A DNA stretch of 59,686 nt from Cyclobacteriaceae bacterium (GTDB lineage: Bacteria; Bacteroidota; Bacteroidia; Cytophagales; Cyclobacteriaceae): positions 1-59,686 of the forward strand of contig JALHRJ010000025.1 of NCBI GenBank assembly GCA_022841475.1, given 5' to 3'. Numbering within the stretch: position 1 is the stretch's first letter; each line of letters begins with the position of its first letter. Below the pieces are notes generated by a model, which had not been told where the DNA came from, searched no databases, and saw only the letters and a program-made list of their open reading frames with translations. This document shows, piece by piece, positions 25,021 to 32,433 of this stretch. The position numbers were made by a program, and so were the translations under genes.

Positions 25021-26844
25021 TTAGTGTTTAATCAGTACCTGCTTTGTAATTAATCTATCTTTATCTATTATTCGAATGATATATAATCCATTAGGTAAGG
25101 TTGAAACATTGAATTCAATTTTTCCTTTTAAGAGCTTACCTTCAGCTACTACCTTCGAGCGATTATTGACAAGAGTTACCTCAATATTATCTGAGTTGCT
25201 TGGTAATTCTTCCTCCTCTAATTCTCTTTGAGTTTCTTCATCAACTATTGAAACTGACAAAGTCTCATTGCTTGGGTTAGGGCTCAAGGAATATCCATAA
25301 CCACCTCCGCAATAGCCTTGTGTTACATATTTAATTGCTGGGCTTCCGGTTAAGCCACAGCGGTTAAGCACTCTAAGTATTACGGTCCCGAATGTAAAAC
25401 TTGGACCTGCATAGGCTGTTAAGTAAGGCGTGCCTTGGCCCGATGCCGAAGAAAATCCGGACCAACCCCATTGATAATCCGTTATACCTGGAGTAATGAG
25501 TGTAGATAAATAAGAGGGTGTTGTGTTGGGGCACGTTGTTGAAGGCCCGGAAATTGAGAATTGACTACTACTAAACGGACCCACCTGCGTTTGAATGTAT
25601 ACATAATTAGATGGATTACAAACACCATTATTCCTATTTACTCGTGCCGCTATATATGCAGACCCAAATGAACCAGAGTTTGCTGAAACTGTAACTTGAT
25701 TAGTAGTAGTGTGTAATGGTGAAGATGATGATGTTGCCACCCCATCTATAAGTAATCCACCGGTTGCATACCAATCAAACCCATAATTAGTCGGATAATC
25801 AGGTTGGGTACAGGTAAATGTCCACGATTCGCCCGAACAGATTTCAGTTTGATTGCTGCTTTTGGTTAATGTCGGATTTGAAATGGTATTGATGAAGTTA
25901 ATATTAAATGATCGTTGAATTACTCCACCTGTACTCAAATTAATTGTAACTGCAAGCGTACCTCCATTATCTCCGTTTGGAGTAAGTGTAATGCTATTTG
26001 TAGTCGAACTGCCTGACCATCCGGAAGGATTTGTCCATGTGTAACCCGTTGCACAGGGTAGTGAGGTAGCGGTAAATGTAAAGGGATCCGTCAGTCCACA
26101 CCGGGCACCAACAAAGCCTGAAGGAGGAGAAATAGAAACCGGAGGTGTGCGAGTAATCGTTATGTTTTTTTGATTTGAAAGTGATGTTTGGGAACAAGAT
26201 AATTGAACTGAACCCCGTACGGTAATCGTGCCGCCATTGGCACTGGTAGGTTCCAATGAAATTGAATTTGAAGTAAGTGCAAGTGTGATGGGTCCGTTAT
26301 TGCTGGTGCCGGTTTGCTTCCAACCAGTTGGTATAAACCAAAGGTACCGATCTACTTCCTTAAGTGGAGGTTGATTAGTTCCGCCAGTTTGTTGAATAAA
26401 CATTTGATCAACACATACATTAATGGAGCTAGTGCTGCAAAATGGAACATCAATGTTAGATACATTACAGGTGGCGTTCGTAAAATTTTGACCTGCCACA
26501 CTCATACGGGTATAAGTTACGGTGCCACTGGTTCGGTTATTTTCACTTCGGATACTACAGTTACTGGTCGTTACTGACAACGTTCCTGTACCTGGTGAAT
26601 CATTCCAATTTACAAAAATAGGGTTACCAACACTTATATTATTTTGGAACGATCCACCCGTAATAGACCATGTATAGGTACAGGTGCCTGCACCACCAGC
26701 TGTATATGAAATTAAGCCAGAAGGGCACTGAGCACTGCCAAGAGGACCCGGTGATATTGTTAGTGTTTGTCCCATCAATGAGGATAATCCAACCAAAAAG
26801 GTAAACTGAAGCGAGAAAATAATAAAGTAAATAAGCTTTTTCAT
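25021..26844 (-). CDS. Secreted Ig/PKD-like protein with type IX secretion sorting domain
   Basis: About 607 residues from the ATG at 26844 (MKKLIYFIIFSLQFTFLVGL, a signal peptide); a longer frame to 26901 would overlap the upstream gene and is less likely. The middle is Ser/Thr/Gly/Asn-rich with repeated Ig-like segments containing paired cysteines and GYTWTNPSGWSGSS-like and DYQWGWSGFSSASGQG-like stretches. The end is a T9SS type A sorting domain: YSLSPNPSNETLSVSI, VTLVNNRSKVVAEGKL and LPNGLYIIRIIDKDRLITKQVLIKH. The protein is predicted to be exported across the outer membrane and attached or released. Its binding target is unknown. It lies 8 bp after the barrel gene. Confidence 0.85.
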   Translation of the reverse strand: MKKLIYFIIFSLQFTFLVGLSSLMGQTLTISPGPLGSAQCPSGLISYTAGGAGTCTYTWSITGGSFQNNISVGNPIFVNWNDSPGTGTLSVTTSNCSIRSENNRTSGTVTYTRMSVAGQNFTNATCNVSNIDVPFCSTSSINVCVDQMFIQQTGGTNQPPLKEVDRYLWFIPTGWKQTGTSNNGPITLALTSNSISLEPTSANGGTITVRGSVQLSCSQTSLSNQKNITITRTPPVSISPPSGFVGARCGLTDPFTFTATSLPCATGYTWTNPSGWSGSSTTNSITLTPNGDNGGTLAVTINLSTGGVIQRSFNINFINTISNPTLTKSSNQTEICSGESWTFTCTQPDYPTNYGFDWYATGGLLIDGVATSSSSPLHTTTNQVTVSANSGSFGSAYIAARVNRNNGVCNPSNYVYIQTQVGPFSSSQFSISGPSTTCPNTTPSYLSTLITPGITDYQWGWSGFSSASGQGTPYLTAYAGPSFTFGTVILRVLNRCGLTGSPAIKYVTQGYCGGGYGYSLSPNPSNETLSVSIVDEETQRELEEEELPSNSDNIEVTLVNNRSKVVAEGKLLKGKIEFNVSTLPNGLYIIRIIDKDRLITKQVLIKH

Positions 26845-26851
26845 AATCAAA

Positions 26852-27631
26852 TTATTTAAAGTTTTCGAAACGTGATGAATAACGTGAGACCTGATAAGCA
26901 AAAACTAATACTATTGAATTATTTCTCAAACTAGAGACATGAGGTTGATTTATATCTAGTAATCCAAGATTATAAGAAAGGTTAATTGTTACTAATCTTT
27001 TCTTGAATGCAATCGAATAAGCGACAGTTGACGTTAAACCCATATCGTAACTTTTATATAACTCATTTGTTAATAATCTTCTTCGGTAAATTGAAGCTAA
27101 AGAACCATTTATATAAGTTTCTTGATGAATCTTTGAGTTTATTAAATAAGCAAAGTAGGGCCCACAGCCAAGCGAAATGCGAGTAATAGGAACATGGTAG
27201 ATACCTAACGAAGAGACACTAACATAATTAAGTGTCAAATCAAATATTGAGTTTGACGGTCTGGCATACCCGGAATCCATATTTACGCCACCTAGTGCTT
27301 GCCTGAACCCTTTGATTTCGTAAAGAAAATTCACTTTGATAGAAAATTTAGAATTGAAATCGTGTTCAAGACCAATTCCTGTAGAAAAACCCAGTTTCCC
27401 GTCCTGCACATAATCATCTGATCTTCCAAACACAAAACTCGGTCCCGCCAATAACTCTACACTAGTTATTAGCCGTTTAGGATAATATTGCTTCAACTCG
27501 TCCTGAGAAACTTTATCAGGCTGAGCCCAGCAAGCAAAACTGATTGCATAAAAGAGAACAAAAACCAATACGAAAATCCCTTGGCTCTTTACTACTTTTT
27601 GGCCTAACCCGTTATAAACTTTGATTATCAT
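26852..27631 (-). CDS. Outer membrane beta-barrel (PorT-like) protein
   Basis: A 259-residue protein with an N-terminal hydrophobic leader (FVLVFVLFYAISFACWAQ) and then alternating amphipathic strands: SVELLAGPSFVFG, LGFSTGIGLEHDFNSKFSIKVNFLYEIKGF, ISLGCGPYFAYLI, LTSTVAYSIAF, VTINLSYNLGL and SIVLVFAYQV. This is the general pattern of Bacteroidota 8- to 10-strand barrels of the PF13568 type. It is upstream of, and apparently coupled to, the T9SS-secreted protein. The first residues (MIIKVYNGLGQKVVKSQG) are oddly long before the leader, so the start might lie a little downstream. A 16-A tract precedes it at 27748-27763. Confidence 0.75.
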   Translation of the reverse strand: MIIKVYNGLGQKVVKSQGIFVLVFVLFYAISFACWAQPDKVSQDELKQYYPKRLITSVELLAGPSFVFGRSDDYVQDGKLGFSTGIGLEHDFNSKFSIKVNFLYEIKGFRQALGGVNMDSGYARPSNSIFDLTLNYVSVSSLGIYHVPITRISLGCGPYFAYLINSKIHQETYINGSLASIYRRRLLTNELYKSYDMGLTSTVAYSIAFKKRLVTINLSYNLGLLDINQPHVSSLRNNSIVLVFAYQVSRYSSRFENFK

Positions 27632-27747
27632 ACATTCAAATTTAAAGTGTGAGTACCTATTTATTTAAGTAGTATTATAACATCACTAGGAAATGTAATA
27701 TTTACTTACTTTTGAAGTAGCTGATCAAACTAATTCTTGCAAAAACC

Positions 27748-27763
27748 AAAAAAAAAAAAAAAA
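27748..27763. repeat. Homopolymer A tract (16 A) in a divergent promoter region
   Basis: Sixteen consecutive A residues lie in the 245-bp spacer between the barrel gene (starts at 27631, minus) and the two-domain esterase (starts at 27877, plus), almost midway. Tracts this long are prone to slippage and can change promoter spacing, or may form a stiff UP-like element. No coding role. Confidence 0.85.
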
Positions 27764-27799
27764 GAATTTTACGATTTGAGAATTGAAATAGAGATGTAA

Positions 27800-27823
27800 G
27801 TTTTTATAGCAAATTATAAAAAC
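27800..27823. promoter_or_regulatory. Perfect 9-bp inverted repeat upstream of the two-domain esterase
   Basis: GTTTTTATA and TATAAAAAC are exact reverse complements separated by a 6-base loop (gcaaat), 53 bp before the ATG at 27877. The symmetry suits an operator for a dimeric regulator or a small leader hairpin. No T-run follows that would suggest termination. Function is inferred from symmetry and place only. Confidence 0.4.
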
Positions 27824-27876
27824 ATAAATTGAAAAGTTATTGAAGACATTTTTAATCACATTCTATTGCAAATTTC

Positions 27877-29469
27877 ATGAAATATTATATCTTGGTTTTA
27901 TCCCTTGTTACTCATTGGGCTATAGCCCAGAAAGAAATCTCACTTTACTCGGGCGAAATCCCAAATTCAATCACACCGACAACAACGATTGATACCTCCG
28001 TTATTCATGGAATAGGACCAAACAAAATTGACATCCTTCGCGGGGTAATAAAACCTACGCTATTTCTTTACTTGCCTGATCCCGCCAAAGCCACTGGCTC
28101 AGCGGTCATCATTTGTCCCGGTGGTGGCTATCAGATTCTCGCGATGAGCCATGAAGGCTATGATATTGCTAAGCGATTGAACGAGGAAGGTATCGCTGCT
28201 TTTGTTCTAAAGTATCGCCTTCCCCGTAAGGAAACCATGAAAGATAAAAGTATCGGCCCTCTACAAGACGCTCAACGTGCCATTCAGATAGTGAGAGAAA
28301 ATGCAAAGCAATGGAATATCAATCCCAATAAAATCGGCATCATGGGTTCTTCCGCAGGCGGTCATCTTGCATCAACGGCAGGAACTCATTTTCAAACGGC
28401 TCAGATTGATAATCCAAACAACACGAGTCTTCGCCCAGACTTCATGATTTTAAACTATCCAGTGATTAGTTTTTCAGATAGTCTTACACACAATGGTTCG
28501 CGCATCAACCTGATTGGTGGCAATACATCTTCCCCCGTGATTAAGGGCTCAACGAAATACAAAGAACTTGGTATGAGGGAAGAAGATGTTATCAACTATT
28601 CCAACGAGTTGCAGGTAAACTCAAAAACTCCACCCACTTTTATTACTGCGCCTCTAACCGATAAAGCAGTTCCTGTGGGAAACACTTTTGCCTTCATTGC
28701 CGCATTGCAACAAAACAAGGTTCCGGTAGAAACTTTTATATATTCATCCGGAGAGCATGGATATGGTATGATTAATCCAACCACAAAAGAACAATGGATA
28801 GATGCTTGCTTGCGTTGGATAAAGAAAAATTTTGATCAACCTCCTATGGACTGGGCAAATATGAAACGATTTCAGGAAGACAATAAAAAGGTTGGCTTAC
28901 CCAAAGTCAATGAAAACCGTGTGGTGTTTATGGGTAATTCCATCACCGAAGGCTGGAGTAATTTGGATCCCTCATTCTTTGAAGGCAAACCCTACTTCAA
29001 TCGTGGCATCAGTGGACAAACGACACCCCAGATGGTGTTACGTTTCAAACAAGATGTAGTTGATTTAAAACCAAAAGTGGTGGTCATCCTTGCGGGCATT
29101 AATGACATTGCTGGCAACACCGGGCCGATGACACTTGAGCAAACTCACGATAACCTTATTGCTATGGCACAACTTGCCAAAGCGAATAATATCAAAGTCG
29201 TGCTATCGTCAGTAATTCCTGCGTATGATTTTCCGTGGCGACCTGGCATGGAACCTGCCGCAAAAGTAGTTGCCTTAAATAAAATGATAAAAGAGTATGC
29301 CGATAAAAACAAAATCGTATACCTCGATTATTTTTCATCCATGGCCGATGAACGAAATGGATTGAAAAAGGAATTGGGTGATGATGGCGTGCATCCCAAT
29401 CTGGAAGGATACAAGGTGATGGCACCCTTAGTGGAGAAAGCAATCGAGGAGGCGCTGAAACAAAAATAA
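27877..29469 (+). CDS. Secreted fusion of an alpha/beta-hydrolase esterase and an SGNH (GDSL) hydrolase
   Basis: A 530-residue protein with signal peptide (MKYYILVLSLVTHWAIAQ). Domain one (about 25-325) is a BD-FAE-like alpha/beta hydrolase: VIICPGGGYQILA oxyanion loop, nucleophile elbow GIMGSSAGGHLAS, Asp in APLTDKAVP and His in SGEHGYGM. Domain two (about 335-530) is SGNH-type: FMGNSITEGW (block I Ser), YFNRGISGQTT (block II Gly), VVVILAGINDI (block III Asn) and DDGVHPNLEGY (block V Asp-His). Such pairs de-esterify acylated or acetylated pectins and xylans. It follows the rhamnosidase locus, so acetylated rhamnogalacturonan is a plausible substrate. It is divergent from the barrel gene. Confidence 0.87.
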   Translation: MKYYILVLSLVTHWAIAQKEISLYSGEIPNSITPTTTIDTSVIHGIGPNKIDILRGVIKPTLFLYLPDPAKATGSAVIICPGGGYQILAMSHEGYDIAKRLNEEGIAAFVLKYRLPRKETMKDKSIGPLQDAQRAIQIVRENAKQWNINPNKIGIMGSSAGGHLASTAGTHFQTAQIDNPNNTSLRPDFMILNYPVISFSDSLTHNGSRINLIGGNTSSPVIKGSTKYKELGMREEDVINYSNELQVNSKTPPTFITAPLTDKAVPVGNTFAFIAALQQNKVPVETFIYSSGEHGYGMINPTTKEQWIDACLRWIKKNFDQPPMDWANMKRFQEDNKKVGLPKVNENRVVFMGNSITEGWSNLDPSFFEGKPYFNRGISGQTTPQMVLRFKQDVVDLKPKVVVILAGINDIAGNTGPMTLEQTHDNLIAMAQLAKANNIKVVLSSVIPAYDFPWRPGMEPAAKVVALNKMIKEYADKNKIVYLDYFSSMADERNGLKKELGDDGVHPNLEGYKVMAPLVEKAIEEALKQK

Positions 29470-29611
29470 AAAAAGCATAATCTAAGTCGATCATGTATCA
29501 TGGATGGACATAGAACTAAAAACATTCAAAAACCTCTCGTTGCAAGAACCGGCAACGCCTAAACGAATTTGCAAATGGCTGCTTGCGTCTCCGCGGTAAA
29601 TACAAGACTGT

Positions 29612-30844
29612 CTACGTTCTCTTTTTGCTCACATTTACACTTTCTACAAAGTACATCTCCATTTCTCCTTTTCCTTTCACCTCCACTTTCCCGCGGCTTT
29701 CAAATTCAAAGTCAGGCAAATCTTTCACTAATTCATAGGTGGATTGACTAATGTTTACTTTCCCGGGTACACTCAAACTTTCCACCCGATTGGCCGTGTT
29801 TACGGTATCGCCCCAAATATCGTATTGGAATTTTCGGATACCCACAATACCGGCCACCACCGGTCCAGTATGAATGCCAATTCTCAATTCAAAGGGAATT
29901 TCAACTTTCGCCTCCTTTTCTTTTTTTCTTGCAATCATAAAGTCCCGCATTTCAAAAGCTGCGCGGAGCATATCCACAGCATGCGTATAGTTGGAAACAG
30001 GTAACCCGCTAACACAGAGGTAAGCATCTCCGATGGTCTTTATTTTCTCGACTCTATACTTATTTATGATGTTGTCAAAGGCGCTAAAACAATAATGGAT
30101 TTCATCGACCAGCAATTCCGCACTCATTCGTTTACTCTTCTCTGTGAAGCCTGCAAAATCGGTGAACATAACGGTAACCATGGTAAAGGCTTTGGCTCTC
30201 GTATCGCCTTTGATTTTAAGTTCTTCCGCCACATCGCGAGGAAGGATATTCAATAGCAAGTCCTCGGATATACGCTTTTCAACTTTGATCGTATCCACAA
30301 ACCAGGCGCAGGTTACAAAAATTACGGTATAGGAAGTAACAAGGTTCATCGTGTAAAATAGTGTAATAGTACCCGCGGGTACTTCCAACGGATAGCCATA
30401 TAACTTAGGCTCATACAATACGGTAATTAAAATACAGATAACGAATATGACCATGTAGAGAACTGCATACCGTGCCCTGGTAAAGATGAGCATACCCAGT
30501 GGAGTAAGGAAAGCCCATGCGATAATCATTCCGCTTCCGTGCAAACTACCTATCGCCCACTGGCAGGTGACGGGAACAATGATGGTGCCTAGAAAAACAG
30601 AATGAATCAGGAGGTGATGGTTTTTAACGATGTGAGAAACAATGATCATGATTAAAACCATGATACCAAACAGCCCGGCCGCCACAGTAGGAATTGACCA
30701 GCCAAAAATGAGATACCACATCAGCCACCACGCCACGCCACAGAGAAACAAGAATGAGCAGATCGTTACCAGTAATTTCTTTTGGAATACCAGATCAGGT
30801 GAATCAGTTTCATCATGGGCATAAATTTTGGCAAGCTCGAACAT
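29612..30844 (-). CDS. Membrane-anchored class III adenylate cyclase
   Basis: A 410-residue protein. Residues about 22-185 contain six hydrophobic helices. After a short linker with LLLNILPRDVAEELK (197-210), the cyclase catalytic domain runs from about 220 to 405. All class III catalytic residues are visible: metal-binding D229 in MFTDFAGFTEKS and D273 in TIGDAYLCV; base-selecting K269 and D342 (YDIWGDTVN), which point to ATP rather than GTP; and the transition-state pair N349 and R353 (TVNTANR). Product cAMP is therefore predicted. The gene is divergent from the encapsulin gene (174-bp spacer), whose product has a cyclic-nucleotide-binding-like domain. Confidence 0.92.
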   Translation of the reverse strand: MFELAKIYAHDETDSPDLVFQKKLLVTICSFLFLCGVAWWLMWYLIFGWSIPTVAAGLFGIMVLIMIIVSHIVKNHHLLIHSVFLGTIIVPVTCQWAIGSLHGSGMIIAWAFLTPLGMLIFTRARYAVLYMVIFVICILITVLYEPKLYGYPLEVPAGTITLFYTMNLVTSYTVIFVTCAWFVDTIKVEKRISEDLLLNILPRDVAEELKIKGDTRAKAFTMVTVMFTDFAGFTEKSKRMSAELLVDEIHYCFSAFDNIINKYRVEKIKTIGDAYLCVSGLPVSNYTHAVDMLRAAFEMRDFMIARKKEKEAKVEIPFELRIGIHTGPVVAGIVGIRKFQYDIWGDTVNTANRVESLSVPGKVNISQSTYELVKDLPDFEFESRGKVEVKGKGEMEMYFVESVNVSKKRT

Positions 30845-31018
30845 ACAGTTAACTAATTTTTAAGATTCCTACTCACAACTCATAGATTTTTCAATATTTT
30901 CTGTAAGTTTCAACTAGATAAGACATTCATAATAGTTGGCACAATTAGATTCTTGCGAGAATGAATGGCTAATAGTAAGCGGATTTCCTCTATTTATCAA
31001 ATTTAATCACTAAAAACT

Positions 31019-32425
31019 ATGAGCGATAACCCTAAAGATCAGCTTAGAATTAGTTTGCCAAAGGAACAAGCCCGGCAACTAACTACCACGCAAAAGACAC
31101 GGCCAATGATGGAATCCATTTCCTCACGAAGCCTTTTAAAAGTTTTACCATGGGTTAATGTTGTTGGTGGCTTCTATCGGGTTAACAGAAGGAGAATTCT
31201 AGAAATTCGGCCAGGTCTTGTTACGTTCAGATCTGAAAATGGAAACCCTAAAATTCATTCACCTTCGCTAAACCAGATTCCTGTTTTACGTGATATTACT
31301 GAAGAGACTTTGCTAAATCGAATTTCAGCCAAAGCCATTAAGGTAGATTTTAAAAGAGATGCAGACATTACTGGGAAAGCAAAAAAATCGACCAATCTTT
31401 ATATTATTGCTAGCGGTAAGGTTACCATAGTAGAAGCTGGGGTTTATCATTATGATAATGCGCTCGTTACGCTTGGTGCAGGCCAATACTTTACTGAATT
31501 TGGAGTTTCAAAGGGTAAAAAGAAACTGCAAGAATATAGCGCCATAGCAAAAACTGCCGTAACGATTTTTAAGATAGCTTTGGATGATATCAAAGCCATT
31601 TTAAAAAGTTCGCCCGCTCATAAAGATCATCTGGAAACTCACTTCAAATACCTGGAAGAGTTAGATAATTTAACTAACCGTAAAGGTGAAGCCATTGTTA
31701 AAATGTTTTCAGGACTTCATGATTCCGAGCCACCTATTCCTACAACCTACGTGGCGTATGATGATGATCCAAGAGAATATGAACTGTATAGCAGTCAAAC
31801 TATCTTAAAGATTCATTCGAAAGTGGCCGACTTGCATAATAATCCTTATAATCAAACTCAGGAACAAATAAGATTGACAATTGAAGAACTACGGGAGATG
31901 CAAGAACACGAAATGATTAATAATGAAAATTTTGGCTTGCTTCATAGTGCCGACTTTAACCAACGTATTCACACCAAAACCGGTCCGCCTACCCCGGATG
32001 ATCTGGATGAATTGATTTCAAAACGTAGAAAAACGAAATATTTATTTGCCCACCCCAAAGCCATTGCAGCATTTTTGCGCGAATGTACGAAGCGAGGCAT
32101 ATATCCGGATACTGTAGAGATGGATGGAAGAGAAGTGGTCGCCTGGCGAGGGTGTCCTATCCTGACATGTAATAAAATTCCAATTGTTAACGGCATGACT
32201 TCAATAATTGCCATGCGGGTGGGTGAAGAAGATCAGGGCGTTGTGGGGCTCTATCAAATGGCACTGCCTGATGAAGTTGAGCCAAGCCTATCCGTTAGAT
32301 TCATGTCTATTGACGAAAAAGCAATTATCTCGTACCTGATTACGAATTATTACTCCTTAGCGGTATTAGTTTCCGATGCTCTTGGTATTCTCGAGAATGT
32401 TGAAGTGGGTGTTCATGAAAGTTAA
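31019..32425 (+). CDS. Family 2B encapsulin shell protein with cyclic-nucleotide-binding-like domain
   Basis: A 468-residue protein. An N-terminal arm (1-80, with LPWVNVVGGFYRVNRR) leads into a cNMP-binding-like domain (about 85-200: PVLRDITEETLLNRI, LYIIASGKVTIVEAG, LGAGQYFTEFGV). After a linker come HK97-fold shell segments (about 240-468): YELYSSQTILKIHSKVADLHNNPYNQ, EQIRLTIEELREMQEHEMINN, KYLFAHPKAIAAFLRECTKRGIYP, VAWRGCPILTCNKIPI and the C-terminal NYYSLAVLVSDALGILENVEV. Shell with an inserted cNMP domain is the definition of Family 2B encapsulins. The phosphate-binding cassette is degenerate (no PR-x-A arginine). A terpene cyclase follows after 8 bp, as expected of the cargo. Whether it assembles or binds nucleotide is untested here. 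Confidence 0.88.
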   Translation: MSDNPKDQLRISLPKEQARQLTTTQKTRPMMESISSRSLLKVLPWVNVVGGFYRVNRRRILEIRPGLVTFRSENGNPKIHSPSLNQIPVLRDITEETLLNRISAKAIKVDFKRDADITGKAKKSTNLYIIASGKVTIVEAGVYHYDNALVTLGAGQYFTEFGVSKGKKKLQEYSAIAKTAVTIFKIALDDIKAILKSSPAHKDHLETHFKYLEELDNLTNRKGEAIVKMFSGLHDSEPPIPTTYVAYDDDPREYELYSSQTILKIHSKVADLHNNPYNQTQEQIRLTIEELREMQEHEMINNENFGLLHSADFNQRIHTKTGPPTPDDLDELISKRRKTKYLFAHPKAIAAFLRECTKRGIYPDTVEMDGREVVAWRGCPILTCNKIPIVNGMTSIIAMRVGEEDQGVVGLYQMALPDEVEPSLSVRFMSIDEKAIISYLITNYYSLAVLVSDALGILENVEVGVHES

Positions 32426-32433
32426 TCTTTGCG

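Noticed and set aside
29538..29557. Small hairpin CGTTGC/GCAACG as a terminator after the two-domain esterase
   Set aside because: Only 6 bp of stem with an 8-base loop and no T-run on either side.
31019..32425. CRP-type transcription factor reading of the cNMP-domain gene
   Set aside because: There is no helix-turn-helix after the cNMP-like domain; the remaining 270 residues match the encapsulin shell pattern instead.
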